This document shows, in pieces, positions 8,227-16,856 of a DNA stretch of 47,091 nucleotides. Below the pieces are notes generated by a model. The model made no database searches and had not been told where the DNA came from. It saw nothing but the letters and a program-made list of their open reading frames with translations. This DNA comes from Methanocorpusculaceae archaeon UBA456. Its GTDB lineage: Archaea; Halobacteriota; Methanomicrobia; Methanomicrobiales; Methanocorpusculaceae. The stretch covers positions 7,735-54,825 of the forward strand of contig DAJQ01000019.1 of NCBI GenBank assembly GCA_002496395.1, given 5' to 3'. A program made the translations under genes and the position numbers. Within the stretch, counting starts at the first letter, position 1, and each line of letters opens with the position of its first letter.

Positions 8227-9144
8227 TCACTCATATTCTATTGTTGCTGGTGGTTTTGGAGTCACATCATAGACGACCCGTGCCACACCGGGGATCTCCG
8301 AGGTGATACGGGATGCGATCCGATCAAGGGTTTCATATGGCAGGCGGAGGGGATCTGCGGTCATGCCATCGCGGGAGTTTACCGCACGCACCGAGACGAT
8401 CCATCCATGAAGCCGGACATCGCCCTTGACACCAGTCCCAAGGCCGATGAGGGCGGCAAAGCACTGCCAGGGTGAGTATGTCTCGATCAGCTCCTCTTCG
8501 ACGATATTGTTTGCCTCCCGTACGATCGCAACCTTCTCGGGAGTTACTTCCCCAAGCACCCTGACCGCAAGGCCCGGTCCCGGGAACGGCATCCTGTGCT
8601 GGATCTCAGGCGGCAGGCCAAGCGCACCTGCAACGACCCTGACCTCATCCTTATATAAATCCCGGAGCGGCTCGAGAACTCCCTTGAATGTGATGTCAAG
8701 CGGCATTCCTCCGACATTGTGGTGGCTTTTTATCCCGCCCTCGCTCTCGATTCTGTCGGGATAGATGGTTCCCTGGAGGAGATATTCGGCCCCGGTCTCC
8801 TTTGCCTCATGCTCGAATATCCTGATGAACCGCTCTCCAATCGCCTTCCTCTTCTCTTCAGGATCGATGATCCCTTTGAGGGAGGTGAAGAACTCAGCCG
8901 ACGCATCCACGGTCTTGAGATTGATTGACCCAAAGAGCTGTTTTATCCGTGCACTCTCGCCCTTCCTCATCAGGCCGGTATCCACATAGATCGGGATCAG
9001 CCGATCGCCGATTGCCCGTGCAGCAAGTGCTGCACAGACCGAGCTGTCGACACCACCTGAAAGCGCCATGACAACATGGCCGTCTGCTGCTGCTACTTTT
9101 ATCTCCTCAACCGCTTCTTCGATGAATTTTTGTGCATTTACCAT
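8227..9144 (-). CDS. guaAb: GMP synthase, ATP-pyrophosphatase subunit
   Basis: Synthetase half of the split archaeal GMP synthase. It adenylates XMP and aminates it with ammonia supplied by a separate glutaminase subunit (GuaAa), which is not in the window. The ATP-pyrophosphatase P-loop ALSGGVDSS sits at about residues 27-35, followed by YVDTGLMRKGE. The C-terminal dimerisation domain ends in TPKPPATIEYE, characteristic of GuaA. A GTG nine bases upstream is also in frame, but ATG 9144 follows AGGTGA with five spacer bases and is preferred. The start lies nine bases beyond the pyrG stop, so CTP and GMP synthesis are tightly linked here. Confidence 0.92.
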   Translation of the reverse strand: MVNAQKFIEEAVEEIKVAAADGHVVMALSGGVDSSVCAALAARAIGDRLIPIYVDTGLMRKGESARIKQLFGSINLKTVDASAEFFTSLKGIIDPEEKRKAIGERFIRIFEHEAKETGAEYLLQGTIYPDRIESEGGIKSHHNVGGMPLDITFKGVLEPLRDLYKDEVRVVAGALGLPPEIQHRMPFPGPGLAVRVLGEVTPEKVAIVREANNIVEEELIETYSPWQCFAALIGLGTGVKGDVRLHGWIVSVRAVNSRDGMTADPLRLPYETLDRIASRITSEIPGVARVVYDVTPKPPATIEYE

Positions 9145-9153
9145 GGTTGTCAC

Positions 9154-10734
9154 CTATGTTGTTCTTTTTCCGGTTTTGCATGCTGTAACGAACCCGAGGA
9201 ACGGGGGGGATGGTCGTGTCGGACGTGACCTGAATTCTGGATGGAACTGGGTTGCAAAGAAGAATGGATGATCCGATATCTCCAGGATCTCCATCCGGTT
9301 CCCGTTTCTTCCCGAGAAGATGAGGCCATGTTCTTCAAGCACCGGTATATACTCCGGGTTCACCTCATATCGGTGGCGGTGCCGCTCCTTCACCTCTGAG
9401 GAGCCGTAGATCCGCTCCGCAACAGTACCCGGGGTGATTGCAACCGGATAGTCTCCAAGCCGCATTGTTCCACCGAGATCCGTCTCACCCTCCTGTTCGG
9501 GGAGGATCGTGATGACATGTGTTCCCTCTCCCATCTCCGCGCTGATCGCGTCACTAATCCCTGCAACATTACGTGCATATTCAACGACTGCCAGCTGGAA
9601 GCCGAGACAGAGGCCGAGGAGGGGCATCTTCTTCTCACGTGCACACCGGATTGCGGCGATCTTCCCTTCAATACCGCGTGTGCCGAATCCGCCGGGGATC
9701 AGGACACCATCAACCTCGTTGAAATCGGAGTCATCGCAATCCTCAGCATCAATCCACCTGATATTCACTTCTGTTGAGAGGGAACGCCCTGCATGTTTCA
9801 GCGCCTCCTTGATGCTCATATAGACATCCTCAACACCATATTTTGTGACGATGGCGACCGTGATCCGGGTGGTATATTCACGGGTCACAAGCCGGTACCA
9901 GTCAGTTGAGAGGGTATGTACCTCCAGCTGGAGGAGATCCATCAGGACATCGGCAAGTCCCTCTTTCTCAAGCTCCATCGGGACATGATAGGTGTCGGGG
10001 GCCGTTGTGGCACTGATAACCGCACGTTCAGGCACATCACAGAAGGCCGAGATCTTTCTCTTCGTATGTGCTCCAACCGGCAGCTCGCTTCTGCCGACGA
10101 TGACATCAGGGTAGAGTCCGAGCTCCCTGAGCGCCTTCACCGAGTGCTGGGTCGGTTTTGTCTTCAGGTCACCCATCGAATCTGCGGGGATGAGGGTGAC
10201 ATGGACGAGGATAAAGTCGCCTGGTGCAGACTCGCCATGCATCTGACGAACCGCCTCCAAAAACGGCATGCTCTCGATATCGCCGACAGTTCCGCCAACC
10301 TCGACGATGCAGACATCTGCCGGATCGCCGTTACTCCTCCAGTTTTCAGCAGCAGATCTGATAAGGCACTTGATCATATCGGTGATATGAGGGATGATCT
10401 GGACTGTCTCCCCGAGATAATCCCCATGCCGCTCTTTCTCGATCACAGTCCGGTAGATTTTGCCGGTGGTGATATTATGATCTGAGGTGAGCTCGATATC
10501 CATGAACCGTTCATAGTTCCCAAGATCAAGATCGACCTCCGCGCCGTCACGGAGCACAAAAACCTCGCCATGCTGTGCAGGATTCATCGTGCCCGCATCG
10601 ATATTGAGGTATGGATCGATCTTCACCGCAGTTACGATATAACCCCGGTTCTTCAGGATACGCCCAATTGAGGCGGCAGTGATACCTTTTCCAAGGCCAC
10701 TCATCACCCCTCCGGTAACAACAATAAATTTCAA
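9154..10734 (-). CDS. pyrG: CTP synthase
   Basis: Glutamine-hydrolysing amidotransferase that converts UTP to CTP. The N-terminal synthetase domain begins KFIVVTGGVMSGLGKG with the ATP-binding loop, followed by DPYLNIDAGTMNP. The C-terminal class I glutaminase domain has GLCLGFQLAVVEYARN with the catalytic cysteine, and FHPEF with the catalytic histidine and glutamate. An in-frame TTG at 10770 could also start the protein. TTG 10734 sits five bases after GGGGGT and yields the standard N-terminus, so it is chosen. Both options are non-AUG starts. It is the first gene of the run pyrG-guaAb-argD-hisC-AK6-lipid synthase. Confidence 0.93.
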   Translation of the reverse strand: MKFIVVTGGVMSGLGKGITAASIGRILKNRGYIVTAVKIDPYLNIDAGTMNPAQHGEVFVLRDGAEVDLDLGNYERFMDIELTSDHNITTGKIYRTVIEKERHGDYLGETVQIIPHITDMIKCLIRSAAENWRSNGDPADVCIVEVGGTVGDIESMPFLEAVRQMHGESAPGDFILVHVTLIPADSMGDLKTKPTQHSVKALRELGLYPDVIVGRSELPVGAHTKRKISAFCDVPERAVISATTAPDTYHVPMELEKEGLADVLMDLLQLEVHTLSTDWYRLVTREYTTRITVAIVTKYGVEDVYMSIKEALKHAGRSLSTEVNIRWIDAEDCDDSDFNEVDGVLIPGGFGTRGIEGKIAAIRCAREKKMPLLGLCLGFQLAVVEYARNVAGISDAISAEMGEGTHVITILPEQEGETDLGGTMRLGDYPVAITPGTVAERIYGSSEVKERHRHRYEVNPEYIPVLEEHGLIFSGRNGNRMEILEISDHPFFFATQFHPEFRSRPTRPSPPFLGFVTACKTGKRTT

Positions 10735-10817
10735 GATAGACCCCCGCTTTAGATCCGTCTCTTTTCTCAAACTATTATCCTTCGCATCGGTTGGTAATGG
10801 AGGGGATGCCCGGAAGA

Positions 10818-11237
10818 TCAGTTTTTTGAGACGATCGCAAAGGATGCGGTCGTCCTGGCAAGTACTTCTCCCGATCCATCGCCTCTTCGGACTTCAGCTT
10901 CTGTAAAAGCAACCCTCCGTCCACGCCTGACCACCCATCCGCGCGCAAATAGTGTTCCATCCCGTACTCCACGGAGGAAACTGGTCGATTCTGAGATGGT
11001 TGCAATCCCTTCGGTTTCGGTGAGCACTGTATAGAGGGCAAGCGCCATCGCTTCATCGGCAAGCGCAACGAAGATGCCTCCCTGGAGCCATCCGACCCCG
11101 TTGTGCATTGTTGGCATAATCTCCATCGAGAGTTCCGCGTGACCGTCATCAAATGAGAGGACTGAAACACCCATCATCTTAAAAAAAGGGTTCGCCTGAT
11201 CCGAATCCACCTTCAGGCGTTCTATATATTCCATCAT
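10818..11237 (-). CDS. PaaI-type hotdog thioesterase
   Basis: Single hotdog-fold protein of the PaaI/YdiI type, which hydrolyses acyl-CoA thioesters; the substrate cannot be told from sequence. The motif HNGVGWLQGGIFVALADEAM (residues about 45-64) is the family core, with HNG followed by GG and an acidic residue on the long helix. Length of 139 residues is typical. ATG pairs at 11237 and 11234 are possible. No Shine-Dalgarno site is visible, but a TATA-like element (GCTTATG on the minus strand, about 11260-11265) lies at a leaderless distance. The gene is divergent from the PEGA protein and 47 bases before pyrG, so it may or may not share its transcript. Confidence 0.82.
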   Translation of the reverse strand: MMEYIERLKVDSDQANPFFKMMGVSVLSFDDGHAELSMEIMPTMHNGVGWLQGGIFVALADEAMALALYTVLTETEGIATISESTSFLRGVRDGTLFARGWVVRRGRRVAFTEAEVRRGDGSGEVLARTTASFAIVSKN

Positions 11238-11280
11238 GTATGAGTCTACGTCAGCCCGGCATAAGCATTTCGACGCTAGA

Positions 11281-11292
11281 TTTTTTATATAA
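11281..11292 (+). promoter_or_regulatory. TATA box of the PEGA-protein gene
   Basis: TTTTTTATATAA is a strong archaeal TATA-like box, preceded by a purine-containing element (AGA). Transcription would begin about 25 bases downstream, near 11310-11315, leaving a short leader that contains GGGGAT before ATG 11323. Confidence 0.6.
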
Positions 11293-11322
11293 TTAACACC
11301 TTCTGAAAAGATGGGGATTCAT

Positions 11323-12000
11323 ATGGTAAAAATGAAGCATTTCCTGGCACTCATCATCGCAATTGCGGTGATTCTCCCCGCCGCCTCGGCGATGGTGGGA
11401 GGAGACAAGGCCTGGTTCCTCATCAACAGCAATGTTGATGGAGCCGACGTCTATTTTGGAGGAGAATATAAGGGGCAGACCGTGGATCAGAAACTCTATG
11501 TTGAGTACTTCACCACCGGCACTCCTGTCACCTACTTCATGGTGACAAAAGACGGTTATACACCCTATACTGGCCAGATTACCAACTATCCGGCTATGGG
11601 CGAGACGGTGACCCTGTATGCCACCCTGCAGCCGGCTCAGCCGACCCCGGAGCCCGCACCGATCGGCGGAAGCATCGGCTGGTATACCGTCTATGCAAAT
11701 GTGGATGGTGCAAACGTGTACTTTGACAATGACTACAAAGGCATGATTGCAAATGGCGAGCTGACTGTGCAGGTCTATGCAACAGCCACCCCCTACCAGA
11801 CATTCCGGGTAACCAAGAGTGGGTATTCCGACTTTACCTCCCAGATCACCGACTGGCCGGCAGCCGGAGAGACGGTGAAACTGCATGCGAACCTGCAGCC
11901 GGTTGCACCAACCCAGCCTCAGCCCTCACCGGTATCAATCCTGACGATTGTTGCAGGCGCACTCGGTGCAGCAGTGATCCTCGCCCTCAGGCGGGAGTAA
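11323..12000 (+). CDS. secreted/membrane-anchored protein with two PEGA-like repeats
   Basis: An N-terminal signal segment (residues 5-23, MKHFLALIIAIAVILPAASA) is followed by two similar beta-rich repeats of about 75 residues. Repeat one covers about 30-104 and repeat two about 118-192. Each contains V(D)GA-VYF---YKG and then VTK-GY---T-QIT--PA-GETV-L-A-LQP. This is the PEGA-type surface module. Proline-rich linkers (QPTPEPAP, PTQPQPSP) follow each repeat. The protein ends with a single hydrophobic segment and a RRE tail, suggesting anchoring by the C-terminus outside the cell. Starts at 11311 and 11332 are also possible; 11323 has GGGGAT upstream and follows a clear TATA box. The exact role is unknown. 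Confidence 0.8.
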   Translation: MVKMKHFLALIIAIAVILPAASAMVGGDKAWFLINSNVDGADVYFGGEYKGQTVDQKLYVEYFTTGTPVTYFMVTKDGYTPYTGQITNYPAMGETVTLYATLQPAQPTPEPAPIGGSIGWYTVYANVDGANVYFDNDYKGMIANGELTVQVYATATPYQTFRVTKSGYSDFTSQITDWPAAGETVKLHANLQPVAPTQPQPSPVSILTIVAGALGAAVILALRRE

Positions 12001-12008
12001 CTCACTTC

Positions 12009-12019
12009 TTTTTTTTATA
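12009..12019 (+). promoter_or_regulatory. T-tract serving as terminator and overlapping TATA box
   Basis: Eight thymines (12009-12016) directly follow the PEGA gene stop and are a plausible archaeal terminator. The same run continues into TTTATA (12014-12019), about 20-25 bases ahead of the ATG at 12039, and may be the promoter of the acetyltransferase gene. Confidence 0.5.
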
Positions 12020-12038
12020 CAGCCACCATTCTTATACT

Positions 12039-12485
12039 ATGGTCACCATTCGCAGATTTGAAGCCGGAGATTTTGAAGCAGTCTCCCGGATGGAAGAGCG
12101 GAGTTCGGGCTCAATTCAAGGCGCATATGTTTTCATCAGGCAGATGCAGGCGATTACAGGAGATACCTTCTTCGTCTCAGTGGCAGATGGCGAAATCGCC
12201 GGCTATACAATCGGATCCATCGTCGGCTCTTCCCCTGATACGGGATGGGTTCTCCGGCTTCAGGTGGCAGATCAGCATATCAGAAAGGGGATCGGCCGGG
12301 GGTTGATGGAAGAGCTTGTAGCAGCATTCGAAGAGAAGGGTGTTATAGAGGTATATCTCTCAGTCTCACCAAATAACCACGCGGCATTGCCCCTGTATCT
12401 CTCTCTTGGCTTTACAGAGCATTCATTTGAAAAAGAATATTTCGGACCTGCCGGGGATCGCCTGATCTTCAGGAAACAGATCTGA
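12039..12485 (+). CDS. GNAT-family N-acetyltransferase
   Basis: A single GNAT domain that would transfer an acetyl group from acetyl-CoA to an amine; the acceptor is unknown. Residues about 72-92 read VLRLQVADQHIRKGIGRGL, the acetyl-CoA pyrophosphate-binding motif A with the RKGIGRG loop. NNHAALPLYLSLGF near 120-134 is motif B, typical of RimI-like enzymes. No Shine-Dalgarno site is present; the ATG sits close behind a TATA element, so the transcript is probably leaderless. It is separated from the next gene by 88 bases with its own likely promoter. RimI-type protein acetylation or small-molecule acetylation are both possible. Confidence 0.82.
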   Translation: MVTIRRFEAGDFEAVSRMEERSSGSIQGAYVFIRQMQAITGDTFFVSVADGEIAGYTIGSIVGSSPDTGWVLRLQVADQHIRKGIGRGLMEELVAAFEEKGVIEVYLSVSPNNHAALPLYLSLGFTEHSFEKEYFGPAGDRLIFRKQI

Positions 12486-12573
12486 GCAGGTGGCAATCCA
12501 AACCTGTGAAAGACATCACTATTCAGCTGACCGGTGAAAACCCTTAATTCAATTGTTTCCGATATCAGTATAC

Positions 12574-13089
12574 ATGAAACTCTTAGTAGCAGTTGCACCG
12601 GAACGGTTCCGTGATGAAGAGCTGAGCGAGCCGATGAAGATATTCAAGGCAAAAGGAATTGAGACAGTCATTGGCTCCACGAAGACCGGAGAATGTATGG
12701 GAATGATCGGAGATCGTATTGAGGCAACGGTTGTCTTTGAAGATGTTGCAGCCGCTGACTTTGATGGTATCATGATAGTTGGAGGTATCGGTTCCCAGGA
12801 CTTCTTCTGGAATAGCCAGGAGCTGATCGGCCTTGTGAAGGATTTTTACGAGAATCAGAAAGTCGTGGCTGCCATCTGCCTCTCCCCGGCAGTCCTTGCG
12901 CTTGCAGGTATTCTTAAGGGTAAGAAAGCGACCGTCTTTACAAGCCCAGCCTCAACCTATGCGATGAAGGAAGGCGGTGCATCCCTGCAGAATGATCCGG
13001 TTGTTGTCGATGGGAAGATCATTACTGCCAATGGGCCGACTGCCGCAAAGGCATTTGGTGAAGCGATCGTAACAGTGCTGAACACATAA
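12574..13089 (+). CDS. DJ-1/PfpI family protein
   Basis: DJ-1/ThiJ/PfpI fold protein. Members include deglycases, chaperones and peptidase-like proteins, and the reaction here is not predictable. The nucleophile-elbow cysteine is C102 in AAICLSPAVLA, the acidic partner probably E16 in DEELSEPM. IMIVGGIGSQDFF marks the central strand. Length of 171 residues is normal. The frame could open at a TTG at 12553, but ATG 12574 gives a standard N-terminus and lies about 30 bases after a TTAATTC element, consistent with leaderless translation. It is followed five bases later by the glycosyltransferase gene and may be the first gene of that operon. Confidence 0.85.
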   Translation: MKLLVAVAPERFRDEELSEPMKIFKAKGIETVIGSTKTGECMGMIGDRIEATVVFEDVAAADFDGIMIVGGIGSQDFFWNSQELIGLVKDFYENQKVVAAICLSPAVLALAGILKGKKATVFTSPASTYAMKEGGASLQNDPVVVDGKIITANGPTAAKAFGEAIVTVLNT

Positions 13090-13094
13090 ATACC

Positions 13095-13790
13095 ATGGCA
13101 GAGGTTCTTGAGAAGGATTGCAGCCTCATCATTCCGGCCTATAATGAGGAGGAGAGGATAGGCAACCTCCTCGACGATATCCTCAGATTTGATGGGGAGA
13201 TCATCATTATTTCAGATGGAGCCGATGCAACCACCTCGATCGTCTCCCGGTTCACCGGGGAGAATTCCGACCGCAATATCACCTGTATCTCTTCTCCTGT
13301 TCGGCTCGGCAAAGGTGGCGGAATAGCCAGAGGCATGAAGCAGGCCACACGACCGTACATCGGTTTTATGGATGCCGATGGCTCAACGAGCATTGAAGAG
13401 ATGAACCATATCTTCTCACATCTTGGAGATGCAGATGGCGTGATCGGATCACGATGGATGCCTGGTTCAATGATCCCGATCAGGCAGGGGATGATGCGCA
13501 GGGTCCAGAGCAGGATCTTTAATATCCTGATACGCATCCTCTTTGGCCTGCCATATGCAGATACCCAGTGCGGAGCAAAGGCATTCCGGCGGGAACTGAT
13601 CGAGAGCATACTGGATACAGTGCAGTCCACCGGCTTTGAGTTTGATGTGGAACTCCTCTGGAGAACCCGTAATGCCGGATTCAAGGTGATTGAAGTTCCT
13701 ATCAGGTGGAGTGACCGGGGCGGATCGAGCGTCAGGATGACCGATTCGATAGCGATGATAACCGGCCTCCTCAGGATACGCTTTTTATGA
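13095..13790 (+). CDS. family 2 glycosyltransferase, dolichyl-phosphate sugar transferase type
   Basis: GT-A fold glycosyltransferase similar to Alg5/DPM-type enzymes, which move a nucleotide-activated sugar to a polyprenyl phosphate at the cytoplasmic face of the membrane. The N-terminus CSLIIPAYNEEERIGNLL is the nucleotide-binding start. FMDADGSTS (D93, D95) is the DxD metal site. The acceptor-side motifs are SRWMPGS, DTQCGAKAFRR and GFEFDVELLWR. No C-terminal membrane anchor is present, so membrane contact would be peripheral. The stop overlaps the TPR gene start as ATGA, which ties it to the next two genes. Sugar and acceptor are unknown. Confidence 0.85.
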   Translation: MAEVLEKDCSLIIPAYNEEERIGNLLDDILRFDGEIIIISDGADATTSIVSRFTGENSDRNITCISSPVRLGKGGGIARGMKQATRPYIGFMDADGSTSIEEMNHIFSHLGDADGVIGSRWMPGSMIPIRQGMMRRVQSRIFNILIRILFGLPYADTQCGAKAFRRELIESILDTVQSTGFEFDVELLWRTRNAGFKVIEVPIRWSDRGGSSVRMTDSIAMITGLLRIRFL

Positions 13791-15580
13791 AAGGTAATGC
13801 GTCTGAAGACCGGATTCAACAGGCATTTCTCCTCCACGAGACAGGAGAGTATGAAGAGTCGTTGGCACTCTGCTTGGGATCAAAAGAACCTGCACTTGAA
13901 ATCCTGGCTGCTGAAAACCTGCTTGCACTCGGGAGGCTGGACGATGCCGAAGCAGCGTTTCTGGATCTGATCTCAGCGATCCCCTGCTCCTCAAAGGCAC
14001 ATCTCGGACTCGCAGAGGTGTTCAGGAAGAGAGGAGATATATCGTCTGCGGCAGCCGGATATGCCGAGGCGATCCGCCTCGACCAGCGGAACCCAAAAGC
14101 ACTCAGGGAGTATTCCCGGATTCTTGTGGAGAAGGGAGATCATCGCGGCGCCATTCCTGTGCAGAAAGCGCTTGTCGGGCTCTCGCAGAACCCCTCGGAC
14201 TGCCTTTCCCTTCTCAGATCACTGGTTGCAATCGGCGAGGCTGATGAGGCGATTGCCATATACAGGCAGATGAAACCGGCAGGAGGGGAAAATCCCGGGT
14301 ATGTCGAGGCATTGATCGCATCCAGGCGATATGCCGAGGCAGCAGAAGCGGCAGAGGAGGCATGGAACAAAGAGAAGGAGCCGGGCTATCTCCGCCTCTG
14401 GCTGTCTGCCCTTGCACGGATTGATCCAGAAGAGGCATATGATCGCTATAGGGGGTATATCCGGGAGACTGCTGATATCGAACTCCTCTTCTCTGCAGTG
14501 CTGCTTGCAAAACAGCTTCATTTCTATGACGATGCAATTGTGATGCTCCATCAGCTCCGTCAGATCCAGGATGAGCCGATTTACCATCTCCTCCTCTGCG
14601 ATCTGCTCAGGGCAGAAGGCGACATGGATGCGGCAGGGGAAGAATATGCACAACTCCTCTCAGAACAGCTTGGGTCATTTGAGCACCCGGAGTCGCTGAA
14701 GGTGATCATCGGGAAGTATATCGCCTTCCTTGAGTTGACAAAGAGAAAGGATCAGGTGATTGAGGAGATCAGAGGTCTCCTCGAACCCCATCCAACATGG
14801 GTCTGTCTGGTCTCCCTGGGAGAGCTGTATGAACGCTATGGCGATCTCTCCCGTGCCCGCGATGCCTTCTACCGCGGATACCGGAGCCACTATCTCAGGG
14901 GAGGTATCCCGTATGCCGCTTTTTCTGCACGAAATCGTGAGGGGCGTGAAGCTGAGAAGATCATGCACTATATCCTCTCCCATATCCGGAGCGGAGAGGA
15001 TCTCGAGGTGGTGGCAGGGGAGATTGTGCATGGGGATGAGAAGCTGTACCAGAACATGAAGATCACCCATGCCCTCATTGGACGGCTTCTGGATATGATC
15101 CTGGATCTCACTGCAAACGGGAGAGAGATCCTCTCAGTCGCCTCCCTCTATGCGGCGTCCGATGCTCTTGAGAGAAGGGATTACCAGGCATGCAAGGAGC
15201 ACTGCCTGACCGGGCTTGATCAGATGCCCTGCTATCCCTCCTCGATTACTATTGAGGATTTTATCCCGCTTCTCTCGCAGGCAAAAGACCATGCACTCTC
15301 GGAAAGACCCGTTATACAGCGGGTGCAGGTTGAGGCGACTCCAGAAAAAGTGCCGATCGGCAAGATGCTTGCGCTCACTGAGAAGGAGGAGAAGGCAGCA
15401 GCATTCATCCGGGAACATACGGAAGCAAGTGAGATGGAACTCAGGTCACTTCTTGGAACGAGAAGGGTTGCCGGGATCATCAATGAGATTATCAGGAAGG
15501 CGGGAGAAGAAGGGATAACGGTCATCGAAAGGCGGGGCCTTTCAGAGAATGGGGAGATATATGCCTGGGTCTTTAGATAA
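13787..15580 (+). CDS. TPR-repeat protein with C-terminal winged-helix-like domain
   Basis: A 597-residue, mostly helical protein. TPR-like repeats run from about residue 10 to 400, for example AHLGLAEVFRKRGDISSAAA then GYAEAIRLDQRNPKALREYS, and VSLGELYERYGDLSRARDAF. A less regular helical part spans about 400-520. The last 70 residues (TEKEEKAAAFIREHTEASEM to IYAWVFR) look like a winged helix, including MELRSLLGTRRVAGIINEII as a recognition-helix-like stretch. No enzymatic motif is visible. It overlaps the glycosyltransferase by four bases and the ATPase gene by 20 bases, so the three are translationally coupled. A scaffold for the BrxD-like ATPase is an inference from this coupling only. 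I do not recognise a named family. Confidence 0.7.
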   Translation: MKGNASEDRIQQAFLLHETGEYEESLALCLGSKEPALEILAAENLLALGRLDDAEAAFLDLISAIPCSSKAHLGLAEVFRKRGDISSAAAGYAEAIRLDQRNPKALREYSRILVEKGDHRGAIPVQKALVGLSQNPSDCLSLLRSLVAIGEADEAIAIYRQMKPAGGENPGYVEALIASRRYAEAAEAAEEAWNKEKEPGYLRLWLSALARIDPEEAYDRYRGYIRETADIELLFSAVLLAKQLHFYDDAIVMLHQLRQIQDEPIYHLLLCDLLRAEGDMDAAGEEYAQLLSEQLGSFEHPESLKVIIGKYIAFLELTKRKDQVIEEIRGLLEPHPTWVCLVSLGELYERYGDLSRARDAFYRGYRSHYLRGGIPYAAFSARNREGREAEKIMHYILSHIRSGEDLEVVAGEIVHGDEKLYQNMKITHALIGRLLDMILDLTANGREILSVASLYAASDALERRDYQACKEHCLTGLDQMPCYPSSITIEDFIPLLSQAKDHALSERPVIQRVQVEATPEKVPIGKMLALTEKEEKAAAFIREHTEASEMELRSLLGTRRVAGIINEIIRKAGEEGITVIERRGLSENGEIYAWVFR

Positions 15581-16856
15581 TACAACAAGCGACCGGAAAC
15601 TGCAGAGTATCGGGATCATCAATGCCCTCCGGCGTGGCACCGTCCCGGCAGAAGGGCTTGAGAGGCTCGCAGTCGGTATCGCAACCGAGGAGCGGGTGAT
15701 CGCCGATCAGCTTGAGTATGTGGCAGCAGGGCGATCAGATCTGAAGTTTGTACGGGGTGATTTTGGGAGCGGGAAGACCTTTCTTATCTGCCGTGCCCTT
15801 GAGATTGCGAGAACACACGGATTTGCAACGGCCCACGTCGTCATCTCCCCCGACACCCCGCTCCACAAGCTTGCCGCCCTCTATCGTGCCATTGCACAGA
15901 GCCTCAGAACCGGGACCGGTGAGGCTGCATTAAAGAGCATCATCGACACCTGGATCTTTCGGATCGAGGAGCGGCTGATCAAATCACTTGGCGAGGAGGA
16001 TGAAGAGCAGCTGGCAGCGGCCGCCTCGGAAGAGATTGAGGCATCTCTGCTCCGTATATCCGCGGAGAACTCCGGGCTTGCCGCAGCGGTCAGGACATAC
16101 TACCTGGCAAACAACCGGGGCGACTTCGCTATTGCACAGGCAGCCCTCGGCTGGATATCCGGCGAGGAGACGGTCGGCCGGAGCTTCAAGTCCGAAGCTG
16201 GCCTCAGGGGTGCGGTGGATGAAGGCTCTGCCCTCCCCTTCCTCAGGGGGCTGACGAGGATCATCGTCCAGGCAGGGTACCGGGGCCTGGTAATCGCCTT
16301 TGACGAGGCTGAGACGACACAGGGCTCTTCCCGGCCGCTGCGCGAGAAGGGGTATGTGAACCTGAGGCGGATCATCGATTCCGTCGACAGAAACGAGATG
16401 CCCCACTCCCTCCTCCTTTTTACCGGGACACCCTCTTTCTTTGAAGGGCCCAAGGGGATCCGATCGCTCCCCCCGCTCTTTGACCGGTTGCAGGTGATGG
16501 AGGATGACGGGTTTGCCAATCCACTCCAGACCCAGATCGTCCTCCAGCGGTTCGACGAGAGACGGCTCTTTGAGGTTGCCTCGCGGGTCATTGAGATCTA
16601 CAGCGAGGCATACTCGGAGGTGGACCCGGAGCGGGTGAACCTCAGGTTCATACGGGCGATGATCGACCGGATCACACTGAGGTTTGGGGGGCGGATCGAT
16701 GTGATCCCCCGGATATTCCTGCGGGAGTTTGTGGATATCCTTGACAAGTGCGCACTCCACGCCACCTATGATCCGATGGAGAAGTACCGGTTCAAGGGAG
16801 CCGGCATGCCTGAGCTGAAGGAGGAGGAACGGGCAGTGATGGAGGTGGAGTGGTGA
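15561..16856 (+). CDS. BrxD-like P-loop ATPase (DUF2791 / BREX ATP-binding domain)
   Basis: A 431-residue ATPase. The N-terminal stretch IINALRRGTVPAEGLERLAV ahead of GDFGSGKT (Walker A, 66-73) is the layout I associate with DUF2791 / BrxD proteins. Walker B is LVIAFDEAET (D246, E247). A sensor-like LLLFTGTPSFFEG and a C-terminal helical lid (FIRAMIDRITLRFGGRIDVI, PRIFLREFVDILD) complete it. BrxD occurs in some BREX phage-defence loci, and DUF2791 ATPases also occur with helicases and TerB-type proteins. No methylase, PglZ, BrxC or helicase is in this window. ATG 15549 is also possible; ATG 15561 follows GGGGAG and is preferred. It overlaps the TPR gene. Confidence 0.78.
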   Translation: MPGSLDNTTSDRKLQSIGIINALRRGTVPAEGLERLAVGIATEERVIADQLEYVAAGRSDLKFVRGDFGSGKTFLICRALEIARTHGFATAHVVISPDTPLHKLAALYRAIAQSLRTGTGEAALKSIIDTWIFRIEERLIKSLGEEDEEQLAAAASEEIEASLLRISAENSGLAAAVRTYYLANNRGDFAIAQAALGWISGEETVGRSFKSEAGLRGAVDEGSALPFLRGLTRIIVQAGYRGLVIAFDEAETTQGSSRPLREKGYVNLRRIIDSVDRNEMPHSLLLFTGTPSFFEGPKGIRSLPPLFDRLQVMEDDGFANPLQTQIVLQRFDERRLFEVASRVIEIYSEAYSEVDPERVNLRFIRAMIDRITLRFGGRIDVIPRIFLREFVDILDKCALHATYDPMEKYRFKGAGMPELKEEERAVMEVEW

